Assembly (NCBI GenBank): GCA_947385185.1
Contig: CANDJX010000056.1
Span: 1-9,962 of the forward strand
Length of the DNA stretch: 9,962 nucleotides
Source: an uncultured Clostridia bacterium
Lineage (GTDB): Bacteria > Bacillota > Clostridia > Christensenellales > Pumilibacteraceae
Direction: 5' to 3'
Position numbers and translations under genes: made by a program. Below are positions 1-5,899 of the stretch, one piece after another. The notes under the pieces are model-generated. The model was not told the DNA's origin. It saw only the letters and a program-made list of their open reading frames with translations, and made no database searches. The first letter of the stretch is position 1. Each line of letters opens with the position of its first letter.

Positions 1-2
1 GG

Positions 3-84
3 CCCGTCTGCGGGGGTTCGGGGACACATCGGAAGTGTCCCCGACGCCTTTTTGCGGCACTTTTTCAGCGCATGAAAAAGTGCC
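3..84. other. Cluster of three consecutive hairpins at the contig edge
   Basis: Three perfect inverted repeats follow each other. The first is CCCG/CGGG (3-6 with 11-14, 4-nt loop). The second is CGGGGACAC/GTGTCCCCG (19-27 with 35-43, 7-nt loop). The third is a 12-bp stem (56-67 with 73-84, 5-nt loop GCGCA). The second is followed by CCTTTTT, so on the + strand it could be the terminator of a gene lying off the window. The third has no U-tract beyond it on either strand and is not a classic terminator. The group could instead be a structured RNA or a dispersed repeat. No coding frame here is recognised. Confidence 0.45.
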
Positions 85-193
85 ATAATGTACGAGCTCC
101 TCTAAGACATTGTGTCGTATCCTCTCCAAAGTTTCCTTTTTTATTAAAAAACAATATAATCAAAAAGCTCGAATGCCCGCAAGGCATAAATAT

Positions 194-222
194 TTGACAC
201 CGCCCGAACATAATGTTATAAT
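194..222 (+). promoter_or_regulatory. Perfect consensus sigma-A promoter of the DUF3737 gene
   Basis: The -35 box TTGACA (194-199) and -10 box TATAAT (217-222) both match consensus exactly and are separated by 17 bp. The expected start site is about 229-230, which is the ATG of the gene, so the transcript should be leaderless or nearly so. Confidence 0.9.
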
Positions 223-229
223 TTTTTCG

Positions 230-1081
230 ATGAAGATTATCGAGAACAAAAATTTTCCGAACGAACGCGATCTGTATGCGGCGCATGGCGTTCTGCTCAG
301 AAATTGTACGTTCGACGGCGAGGCGGACGGAGAATCTGCGCTTAAGGAAGCGAGCGAGGTTAAGCTCGAATCCTGTTTTATGAATCTCCGTTATCCGCTG
401 TGGCACAATGAAAGGGCGGAACTCGACGGCGTTACGATGACGGATAAGTGCCGCGCCGCGCTCTGGTATACTCACGGACTTAAGATCGAAAATTCCGCTA
501 TGCTCGGCATAAAAGCGGTCAGGGAATGCGGCGACGTGAATATCCTGAGCACCAAGATCGTTTCGCCCGAATTCGGGTGGAAATGCCGCGACGTAATCAT
601 GAAAGATTGCGACATAGAAAGCGAATATCTGTTTTTGCTGTCGTCGGGTCTGAAGCTCGACGGAATAAAATTCAGGGGCAAGTACTCGTTTCAGTACGTC
701 GAAAACGTTGCGATCGAAAACAGCACGTTCGACACGAAAGACGCGTTCTGGCACTCGAAGAACGTAACCGTCAGAAATTCGGTCGTAAAAGGCGAATATC
801 TCGCCTGGTATTCCGAAAACCTTACGCTTATAAATTGTAAAATAATAGGCACGCAACCGCTTTGTTATTGCAAAAACTTAAAACTCGTCGATTGCGAAAC
901 GGATGGTTGCGATCTTGCGTTCGAATATTCGGACGTCGAAGCGTCGGTTAAAGGTCATATATTATCCGTGAAAAACCCGCGTAGCGGGCGCGTAACAGCC
1001 GACTCGATCGGCGAAATAATTCTGACTGCGGACAGTAAATATCCGTGCGGCGCGGTGATAACCGAGCGCGGAAAAAAGTAA
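230..1081 (+). CDS. DUF3737 family beta-helix protein
   Basis: The product is 283 aa, and I recognise it as a DUF3737 family protein; no molecular function is established for the family to my knowledge. The protein is built of short repeats of about 20 residues with an alternating hydrophobic pattern and frequent N, C and aromatic positions (for example around 76-90, 113-128, 154-166, 172-184, 191-203 and 210-222), as expected for a right-handed parallel beta-helix. There is no signal peptide or membrane segment, so it is probably cytoplasmic. Typical family features visible are the N-terminus MKIIENKNF, ESALKE at 35-40 and WYSENL at 193-198. The ATG at 230 is chosen because family members start here and because a perfect promoter occupies 194-222. 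An in-frame ATG at 110 would require reading through that promoter. No Shine-Dalgarno is present. The gene stands alone; a hairpin region lies 45 nt beyond its stop. Confidence 0.85.
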   Translation: MKIIENKNFPNERDLYAAHGVLLRNCTFDGEADGESALKEASEVKLESCFMNLRYPLWHNERAELDGVTMTDKCRAALWYTHGLKIENSAMLGIKAVRECGDVNILSTKIVSPEFGWKCRDVIMKDCDIESEYLFLLSSGLKLDGIKFRGKYSFQYVENVAIENSTFDTKDAFWHSKNVTVRNSVVKGEYLAWYSENLTLINCKIIGTQPLCYCKNLKLVDCETDGCDLAFEYSDVEASVKGHILSVKNPRSGRVTADSIGEIILTADSKYPCGAVITERGKK

Positions 1082-1126
1082 ATCGCATAAGCGGTAAATC
1101 ATAATAAAAACATAGTTCTTTCCGGT

Positions 1127-1178
1127 ATCGGCAAAAATATTATATTTCCGATGTTTTTGCCATCGCTTTTTTGCCGAT
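1127..1178 (+). terminator. Hairpin region after the DUF3737 gene, with two alternative stems
   Basis: GGCAAAAA (1130-1137) can pair with TTTTTGCC (1154-1161). A longer version of the same left arm, ATCGGCAAAAA (1127-1137), pairs perfectly over 11 bp with 1168-1178. The two structures exclude each other. Either may end transcription of the DUF3737 gene, but there is no clean GC stem followed by a U-run, so the terminator call is weak. Confidence 0.35.
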
Positions 1179-1212
1179 AATGTGCTATATTTATAAACGA
1201 GGTGCTAATGCA

Positions 1213-1254
1213 ATGAAATATTTGTCCGTAACCGAAACGGCAAAGAAATGGTAA
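1213..1254 (+). pseudogene. Truncated helix-turn-helix (excisionase-like) gene, first 13 codons only
   Basis: A frame starting at ATG 1213 encodes MKYLSVTETAKKW and then a stop at 1252-1254. This is the usual opening of a small Firmicutes helix-turn-helix (MerR/excisionase-like) protein, which normally continues with GLSERxV and reaches roughly 60 residues or more. Such genes often sit just upstream of Fic or restriction genes. A GAGG ribosome binding site lies at 1199-1202, 10 nt before the ATG. The text becomes sharply AT-rich exactly where the protein breaks off, so the break looks like a deletion or insertion junction near 1251. The remnant is too short to fold and is called a pseudogene from family memory. 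Confidence 0.6.
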
Positions 1255-1278
1255 TATTTTACCATTTATTAATGATAA

Positions 1279-1494
1279 GAGCACTTCGGGACAAGATTTA
1301 TTAAATCTATTTTTGTATTGTTTATTTGTACAATCATTAAAAGAGAAAAATATAGATATTCTTATGGTAGAAAATGGATATTAGAAAATATGAATTCAAC
1401 TGTTATAAAATTGCCAAAAGGTAAAAATGGTCAGCCTAATTGGGATTTTATGGAAGATTATATTAAATGTTTACCTTATGGTGATCGATTATAA
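1279..1494 (+). pseudogene. C-terminal remnant of a restriction-modification specificity protein
   Basis: The frame 1279-1494 is open for 71 codons after a cluster of three stops (1270-1278) and ends at TAA 1492-1494. Its translation contains REKYRYSYGRKW, then MNSTVIKLP, then NWDFMEDYIKCLPYGD. I recognise these as the conserved C-terminal end of BcgI-like or type I-like restriction specificity (S) domains, which read roughly KYRFSYGRKW..IKLPV..G.PDWQFMEDYIKSLPY. Everything upstream, including the first target-recognition domain, is missing, and no methylase or nuclease is nearby. There is no plausible start codon with a ribosome binding site, although ATG 1390 could give a 34-aa peptide. Base composition is far more AT-rich than any neighbour, which points to acquired DNA that has decayed. 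Confidence 0.7.
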
Positions 1495-1524
1495 TAGTTA
1501 TGTTAGACTAAGTATGAGAAATGA

Positions 1525-1669
1525 TTGAGTATAGTTACGTCTGTTATTCATTACAAATTTGCGGACGGACATACGGAAGAAATCGAAGTAACGGACGAAA
1601 TTGCGGCGGCGTTCAAGCGGTATGGACGCTATGGCAAGAGAACTCTGTAAGAGTTCGGGAAAAGATTAA
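1525..1669 (+). pseudogene. Remnant of a sigma-70-like or related small accessory protein, frameshifted
   Basis: From TTG 1525 a frame reads MSIVTSVIHYKFADGH, then TEEIEVTDEIAAAFKR, and ends at 1648-1650. The pattern hYKFADGxxxEIEVxxEI is the start of small sigma-70-like helix-turn-helix proteins found on Firmicutes mobile elements, which usually continue for 100 or more residues. After FKR the current frame gives an unlikely tail (YGRYGKRTL). A single +1 shift near 1621 instead gives MDAMARELCKSSGKD with a stop at 1667-1669, three bases before the fic ribosome binding site, which is a normal operon spacing. Either reading is much shorter than the family, so this is probably a decayed or frameshifted gene. 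Whether a 40-50 residue peptide is still made is unknown. Confidence 0.45.
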
Positions 1670-1681
1670 ACGAGGAGCGAT

Positions 1682-2536
1682 ATGATAAAAACTTCTATCA
1701 GATTTTTCGATGATGTGCCTGTACGCGCGGTTTGGGACGACGAAACTTCCAAATGGCGGTTTTGCGCTATGGATATTGCCGAGGCGTTGACGAAAAGCAA
1801 AAATCCCCGTGTTTATTGGGCGCAATTAAAACGCCGCAATCCGCAGTTGATTACAATTTGTAAACAACTTAAAATTTCGGCTTCGGACGGCAAAAAATAC
1901 ATGACCGACGTCGTTGACAATGACGGCGTAAATACCGTTATTGCGCTTGTTCCAAGCAAAAAATCCATAGTCTTTGAAAAATGGCTGAAAGGTATGGGGA
2001 CATCGATTGACGATAAGAGTAAGCAAAAGGCTTACGAGCTTTTTGAATCCGGACTTATCAATGAAATCGAGGTTGGAACGACGAAAGGTTTGCAACAAAT
2101 TCACGCTTATATCTTCGGCGGGTTATATGACTTTGCCGGACAAATCCGGACTATGAATATTGCCAAAGGCGGCTTTGCGTTTGCACCGTCAATGTATCTG
2201 AGAGAAAGTCTTGCTTTCATCGATAAAATGCCCGAAGACACGATTGAGAATATCGTAAAGAAGTATGTGGAAATGAATGTTGCACACCCGTTTATGGAAG
2301 GGAACGGGCGCAGTACGAGAATCTGGCTTGATTCGATTCTTAAAAAGAATTTGAAGAAATGTACCGATTGGAGTCAAATCGACAAACACGAGTATTTGGC
2401 GGCTATGCAGGAAAGCCCAGTCAATTCCGCGCATATCTATGAGTTAATCAGCGGTGCATTGACCGACGATATAAATAACCGCGAAGTATTTATGAAAGGT
2501 ATAGATTATTCGTATTATTACGAACAAATTGATTAG
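1682..2536 (+). CDS. BRO-N/Fic fusion protein, predicted protein AMPylase
   Basis: The product is 284 aa with two domains. Residues 5-105 resemble the BRO-N domain of phage antirepressors and DinD (WRFCAMDIAEAL at 25-36, then YWAQLKRR at 45-52 and FEKWLKGMG at 98-106), predicted to bind DNA. Residues 107-284 are a Fic domain, a family that mostly transfers AMP from ATP to hydroxyl side chains of target proteins. The catalytic motif HPFMEGNGRSTR (202-213) is intact, with catalytic H202, acidic E206, G207 and N208 of the anion-binding loop, and R210/R213. The flap region lies near YDFAGQIRTMNIAKG (149-163). The C-terminus carries S277-x3-E281, matching the class III self-inhibition helix (S/T)xxxE(G/N) except that Q replaces G/N. 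AGGAG at 1673-1677 supports the ATG. Composition is more AT-rich than the core genes, and the gene sits in a decayed island beside tRNA-Thr. Substrate is unknown; it could be a toxin-like stress or phage-response gene. Confidence 0.9.
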   Translation: MIKTSIRFFDDVPVRAVWDDETSKWRFCAMDIAEALTKSKNPRVYWAQLKRRNPQLITICKQLKISASDGKKYMTDVVDNDGVNTVIALVPSKKSIVFEKWLKGMGTSIDDKSKQKAYELFESGLINEIEVGTTKGLQQIHAYIFGGLYDFAGQIRTMNIAKGGFAFAPSMYLRESLAFIDKMPEDTIENIVKKYVEMNVAHPFMEGNGRSTRIWLDSILKKNLKKCTDWSQIDKHEYLAAMQESPVNSAHIYELISGALTDDINNREVFMKGIDYSYYYEQID

Positions 2537-2579
2537 CGCGGCAATAAAAATTGAAACTTTAATAGTGGTATGATATAAG

Positions 2580-2603
2580 AAAAACCGCCCGTAAGGCGGT
2601 TTT
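2580..2603. terminator. Bidirectional terminator between the Fic gene and tRNA-Thr
   Basis: AAAACCGCC (2581-2589) and GGCGGTTTT (2595-2603) form a perfect 9-bp stem with a 5-nt loop. On the + strand the arm ends in four Ts and ends the Fic transcript. On the - strand it ends in TTTTT (2580-2584 complement) just beyond the tRNA-Thr 3' end. Confidence 0.85.
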
Positions 2604-2612
2604 GCGGTTTTA

Positions 2613-2688
2613 TGGAGCTGTTGACGGGATTCGGACCCGTGACCTCCGCCTTACCAAGGCGGTGCTCTACCGACTGAGCCACAACAGC
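2613..2688 (-). tRNA. tRNA-Thr(GGT)
   Basis: The 76-nt cloverleaf is read on the minus strand. The acceptor stem is GCTGTTG with CAACAGC, the D stem is GCTC/GAGC, and the anticodon stem is CCGCC/GGCGG around loop TTGGTAA (anticodon GGT, threonine). The T stem is ACGGG/CCCGT, the discriminator is U73, and CCA is encoded at 2613-2615. All stems are fully paired. The T loop reads TCCGAAT instead of the usual TTCGAAT, so position 55 (normally pseudouridine) is C. The 3' end faces the decayed island at 1.2-2.5 kb. Confidence 0.97.
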
Positions 2689-2738
2689 ATAACAATACGA
2701 TCAAAGTATAACGCGCGTAAATCCGCGACGTTTTGCCG

Positions 2739-2752
2739 GTCGGAATTCCGAC
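2739..2752. repeat. 14-bp perfect palindrome GTCGGAATTCCGAC
   Basis: A self-complementary 14-mer sits between tRNA-Thr and cysK, with GCCGG (2735-2739) and CCGGC (2756-2760) around it giving an alternative larger stem. It lies in the predicted tRNA-Thr leader and upstream of the cysK promoter. It could be a protein-binding site or a processing hairpin; there is no direct evidence for either. Confidence 0.4.
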
Positions 2753-2785
2753 GCTCCGGCGCTTCGAATCTTCAAGTGCTTTAGC

Positions 2786-2814
2786 ATTATACTATATGCG
2801 AAAGAAAAATGCAA
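2786..2814 (-). promoter_or_regulatory. Probable promoter of tRNA-Thr
   Basis: On the minus strand a perfect TATAAT (2786-2791) lies 17 bp from TTGCAT (2809-2814), a weak -35 (3 of 6). This would give a leader of about 90 nt before the tRNA, containing a 14-bp palindrome (2739-2752). A closer -10-like TATACT (2705-2710) has no matching -35. Confidence 0.45.
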
Positions 2815-2873
2815 TAACTTTTAGGTACATTCGCAAAATTTTTCTTAAATTTCCCATTCCCGCATTTATTCGG

Positions 2874-2902
2874 TTGACTTTACGTAATCCTCGTAGTACA
2901 AT
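2874..2902 (+). promoter_or_regulatory. cysK promoter
   Basis: TTGACT (2874-2879) and TACAAT (2897-2902) are each 5 of 6 to consensus with a 17-bp spacer. The start is expected near 2909, leaving about 40 nt of leader that ends in the AAGGAG ribosome binding site (2935-2940). That is too short for a T-box or SAM riboswitch. Confidence 0.85.
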
Positions 2903-2948
2903 CCCATTAAATCGGCAGTCAATGCAAACACGTTAAGGAGCGTAAAAT

Positions 2949-3887
2949 ATGAGAATATTCAAGTCTGTGACCGAACTTGTCGGCGGTACGCCGCTTCTGG
3001 ACGCAAAAAATTTCGCGAAGGCGAGCGGAGCGCGCGCGACTTTGCTCGCAAAGCTCGAGTATCTCAATCCCGCGGGATCGGTCAAGGACAGAATAGCGAA
3101 AGCCATGATAGAGGACGCGGAGCGCAGCGGGAAACTTAAGCCCGGCGCTACGATTATCGAACCGACGAGCGGCAACACCGGCATAGGACTCGCTTCGATT
3201 GCGGCGGCGAAAGGATATAAGGTCATAATAACCATGCCCGACACGATGTCCGTCGAGCGTCGCACGCTCATGAAAGCGTACGGCGCGGAGCTCGTGCTCA
3301 CCGACGGCGCAAAGGGCATGAAGGGCGCGATAGATAAAGCCGAAGAACTCTCTGCGAAGATACCCGGCTCGATGGTGGCGGGGCAGTTCGTAAATCCCGC
3401 CAACCCCGACGCGCACTTCCGCACGACTGGTCCCGAGATATGGGACGACACCGACGGTAAAGCGGACATATTCGTCGCCGGAGTCGGAACGGGCGGGACT
3501 ATTACCGGCGTGGGAAAATACCTAAAGAGCCGCAACCCGAATGTGAAGGTCGTAGCGGTCGAGCCTGCTTCGTCGCCCGTACTTTCGGGCGGGAAAGCGG
3601 GCGCGCACGGTTTGCAGGGCATAGGCGCGGGGTTTGTGCCCGACACGCTCGATACCTCGGTTTACGACGAGGTTATCGCCGTAAGCAACGAAAACGCTTT
3701 CGCCGCAGGCAGAATGTTTGCGCGCACCGAAGGCATACTTGTCGGCATTTCGTCGGGAGCGGCGCTGTGGGCGGCGGAGAAACTCGCCGCGCGAAGCGAA
3801 AACGAAGGCAAAACGATCGTAGTTCTGTTACCCGATACCGGCGACCGTTATCTTTCGACGGAGATGTTCGCGGAACAGAACAGTTGA
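2949..3887 (+). CDS. cysK: Cysteine synthase A (O-acetylserine sulfhydrylase)
   Basis: The product is 312 aa, the normal length for CysK. It is a cytoplasmic PLP enzyme that makes L-cysteine and acetate from O-acetyl-L-serine and sulfide, the last step of cysteine synthesis. PLP-binding K46 lies in NPAGSVKDR (40-48). The substrate loop TSGNTG is at 73-78, the QFVNPANPDAH signature at 146-156, the phosphate-binding loop GTGGT at 180-184 and the GISSG cofactor contact at 266-270, all in the usual order. AAGGAG at 2935-2940 stands 8 nt before the ATG. The gene has its own promoter and no cysE next to it. The next gene starts 144 nt downstream behind its own promoter, with no clear terminator between, so some read-through is possible. 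Close relatives such as cystathionine beta-synthase-like or CysM enzymes are less likely because the motifs and length fit CysK. Confidence 0.96.
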   Translation: MRIFKSVTELVGGTPLLDAKNFAKASGARATLLAKLEYLNPAGSVKDRIAKAMIEDAERSGKLKPGATIIEPTSGNTGIGLASIAAAKGYKVIITMPDTMSVERRTLMKAYGAELVLTDGAKGMKGAIDKAEELSAKIPGSMVAGQFVNPANPDAHFRTTGPEIWDDTDGKADIFVAGVGTGGTITGVGKYLKSRNPNVKVVAVEPASSPVLSGGKAGAHGLQGIGAGFVPDTLDTSVYDEVIAVSNENAFAAGRMFARTEGILVGISSGAALWAAEKLAARSENEGKTIVVLLPDTGDRYLSTEMFAEQNS

Positions 3888-3953
3888 AAAACCGCGATAC
3901 GATCCGGTCGTAAAAAACGACGGAATACGTCAAAATAGTCACCGCGCAATTCG

Positions 3954-3982
3954 TTGACAAAATTTGTAAAAAGTATTAGACT
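3954..3982 (+). promoter_or_regulatory. Promoter of the iron alcohol dehydrogenase gene
   Basis: A perfect -35 TTGACA (3954-3959) and a -10 TAGACT (3977-3982, 4 of 6) are spaced 17 bp. Transcription should start near 3989. The 43-nt leader holds a small stem TATCC-GAAA-GGATA (3992-4005) closed by a GNRA tetraloop, then the ribosome binding site. Confidence 0.8.
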
Positions 3983-4031
3983 GTACTTAAATATCCGAAA
4001 GGATAAATTTTACATAACAGGGAGAAGTTTT

Positions 4032-5243
4032 ATGGGACGTTTTACATTGCCGCGCGATTTGTTCCACGGCAAAGGTTCGCTTGAAGAACTCAAAAATCTT
4101 CAGGGTAAAAGAGCATTCGTAGTGCTCGGCGGCGGAAGTATGCGCAGATTCGGTTTCGTGGATCGCGCGGTGACATATCTCGAGCAGGCAGGAATGCAGG
4201 TTAAATTGTTCGAGAACGTGGAACCCGATCCGTCAGTCGAAACGGTCATGAAAGGCGCGGAAATGATGCGCGAGTTTCAGCCGGACTGGATAGTCGCTAT
4301 GGGCGGCGGTTCGCCTATCGACGCGGCAAAAGCCATGTGGGCGTTTTACGAGTATCCGGATACGACGTTCGAAGCGCTTATTACTCCGTTCTCGTTCCCG
4401 ACGCTCCGTACCAAAGCGCGTTTCTGCGCCATTCCTTCGACGTCGGGTACCGCTACGGAAGTTACGGCGTTCTCGGTCATTACCGATTACGGGAAGGGTA
4501 TCAAATACCCGCTTGCGGATTTCAATATCACGCCCGACGTTGCGATTGTCGATCCCGACCTTGCCGAAAAAATGCCGCCCAAACTTACGGCTCACACCGG
4601 TATGGACGCAATGACGCACGCGATCGAGGCTTACGTTTCCACGCTTCACTGCAATTATACCGATCCTCTTGCGCTTCATGCGATCAAGATGATCCACAAT
4701 AACCTCAAAAAGTCGTACGACGGCGATATGAATGCGCGCGACGAAATGCACGACGCGCAGTGCCTTGCGGGCATGGCGTTCTCCAACGCTCTGCTCGGTA
4801 TAGTCCATTCCATGGCGCACAAGACGGGCGCGGCGTTTACCGGCGGTCATATTATTCACGGCGCGGCGAACGCTATGTACCTGCCGAAAGTCATCAAGTT
4901 CAACGCCAAAGTTCCCGAGGCGGCGCAGCGTTATGCCGAGATCGCCGAATTCATCGGTCTTAAGGGCAAGACGACCGAACAGCTCGTCGACGCGCTCATT
5001 AAAGAGCTTCGCAAGATGAACGACGAACTCAATATTCCGCAGGCTATCAAAAACTACGGAGAGGGCGGCGTAAAAGCGGACAAGAGCATTATCGACGAAA
5101 AGGAGTTTAACGACAAACTTTCAAGGGTTGCCGAACTTGCGATCGGCGACGCATGCACCGGCTCGAATCCTCGGCAGCCTTCGCAGAAAGAAATGGAAAA
5201 ACTGCTCCTCGCCGTATACTACGACAAGGAAATCGATTTCTGA
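4032..5243 (+). CDS. Iron-containing (group III) alcohol dehydrogenase, butanol dehydrogenase-like
   Basis: The product is 403 aa, usual for single-domain iron alcohol dehydrogenases. It interconverts an aldehyde and an alcohol with NAD(P)H, typically disposing of fermentation reductant in anaerobes, in the cytoplasm. The Rossmann-like N-terminal half carries GGGSPIDAAK (91-100) for the nucleotide, followed by the signature PSTSGTATEV (135-144). The helical C-terminal half supplies predicted Fe(II) ligands D192 and H196 (TGMDAMTH), H259 (IVHSMAH) and H276 (HIIHG). The sequence resembles the dehydrogenase half of AdhE, but no acetylating aldehyde dehydrogenase domain is attached. The start at 4032 fits the family N-terminus (MGRFTLPRDL) and has AGGGAG (4019-4024) 7 nt upstream. 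An in-frame TTG at 3954 was rejected because it is the promoter -35 box. Substrate (ethanol, butanol, propanediol or other) cannot be told from sequence. Confidence 0.94.
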   Translation: MGRFTLPRDLFHGKGSLEELKNLQGKRAFVVLGGGSMRRFGFVDRAVTYLEQAGMQVKLFENVEPDPSVETVMKGAEMMREFQPDWIVAMGGGSPIDAAKAMWAFYEYPDTTFEALITPFSFPTLRTKARFCAIPSTSGTATEVTAFSVITDYGKGIKYPLADFNITPDVAIVDPDLAEKMPPKLTAHTGMDAMTHAIEAYVSTLHCNYTDPLALHAIKMIHNNLKKSYDGDMNARDEMHDAQCLAGMAFSNALLGIVHSMAHKTGAAFTGGHIIHGAANAMYLPKVIKFNAKVPEAAQRYAEIAEFIGLKGKTTEQLVDALIKELRKMNDELNIPQAIKNYGEGGVKADKSIIDEKEFNDKLSRVAELAIGDACTGSNPRQPSQKEMEKLLLAVYYDKEIDF

Positions 5244-5259
5244 TAACCGAAAACAAAAT

Positions 5260-5293
5260 AAAAAAGAACGGATCGCGCGATCCGTTCTTTTTT
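5260..5293. terminator. 34-bp perfect palindrome, bidirectional terminator
   Basis: A GC-rich 22-bp palindromic core (5266-5287) is flanked by A6 (5260-5265) and T6 (5288-5293), so each strand shows a stem followed by a U-run. It lies 16 nt after the alcohol dehydrogenase stop and 13 nt beyond the stop of the converging flavin reductase gene, ending both. Confidence 0.95.
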
Positions 5294-5306
5294 ATGACTA
5301 TAACGT

Positions 5307-5867
5307 TTATTTTATCGATGTTCCGTCCGAGAATGCGTTTCCGACGATTTCGCCGAGTTTGATATATTTATTGTTCACGGCGTCGAAAACGATGGGCTGC
5401 AATTTTGCGGGGTCTACCTTGCCGTTTGATCCAAGCACGCTTTCGTCCGCGCCGACGTTGACGATTCTGCCAACCATGCGGCAGGAATCGGGATCGTAGC
5501 TTATAAGCTCGCATTCGAGCGCGAACGGCAATTCTTCGATAAGCGGCGCGTCGACGAACTCGGATTTTATTGTATGGAATCCGGCTTTTTTCATTTTGTC
5601 CGGCGTGTCGTTGCCCGACGCTATTCCCACGTAATCGCATTCCTTGACATATTTTGCGGTGGCGGGGGACACCGTGAACGCTTTACGCTTAAGTATATTT
5701 TTCACGGTTTTGTGCCCTGCGTCGAGGCACATCGAGATCTCGTCGTTTTCGCTGATACCGCCCCAGGCGGCGTTCATTGCGTCCGGCGTTCCGTCTGCGT
5801 CGTACGACGCGATAATGAGCACCGGCATAGGATAAAGGTGCGGTTTCGCACCGAAATTCTTTCTCAT
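5307..5867 (-). CDS. Flavin reductase-like domain protein (flavoredoxin-type, FMN-binding)
   Basis: The product is 186 aa and fits the flavin reductase-like (split-barrel FMN-binding) family, which includes flavoredoxin and the reductase partners of two-component oxygenases. It likely binds FMN and moves electrons in the cytoplasm; the partner is unknown. Visible features are the N-terminal YPMPVLIIASYDADG (12-26), then MNAAWGGISE (31-40) near the flavin phosphate site, HKTVKNI (52-58) and PLIEELPFALEC (108-119), in the order usual for the family. The ATG at 5867 is preferred because AAGGAG lies at 5877-5882, 9 nt upstream. Longer starts at 5909 or 5885 would place this ribosome binding site inside the gene. 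It converges on the alcohol dehydrogenase gene and shares its terminator. A link between the two in redox balance is only a guess. Confidence 0.9.
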   Translation of the reverse strand: MRKNFGAKPHLYPMPVLIIASYDADGTPDAMNAAWGGISENDEISMCLDAGHKTVKNILKRKAFTVSPATAKYVKECDYVGIASGNDTPDKMKKAGFHTIKSEFVDAPLIEELPFALECELISYDPDSCRMVGRIVNVGADESVLGSNGKVDPAKLQPIVFDAVNNKYIKLGEIVGNAFSDGTSIK

Positions 5868-5899
5868 GATTTCATTCTCCTTCATTTTATTACGGATAT

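Noticed and set aside
110..229. Longer N-terminus for the DUF3737 protein from ATG 110
   Set aside because: The extension would span a perfect promoter and is not found in the family N-terminus.
65..856. Long minus-strand open frame opposite the DUF3737 gene
   Set aside because: It is antisense to a recognised gene, has low-complexity F/R/V-rich translation, no ribosome binding site and no family resemblance.
2551..2579. TTGAAA-17 bp-TATAAG promoter-like sequence after the Fic gene
   Set aside because: Transcription from it would start inside the terminator hairpin at 2580-2603 and no + strand gene follows before cysK, which has its own promoter. It may be a relic or chance.
2613..2640. Possible duplicated tRNA-Thr 3' end as attachment site for the island
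   Set aside because: I looked for a second copy of the tRNA 3' segment between 1082 and 2580 and saw none.
2903..2948. Riboswitch or T-box ahead of cysK
   Set aside because: The predicted leader is only about 40 nt with no T-box, SAM or other known aptamer features.
3954..4031. Longer N-terminus for the alcohol dehydrogenase from TTG 3954
   Set aside because: That TTG is part of the -35 box TTGACA; the start at 4032 has a ribosome binding site and fits the family.
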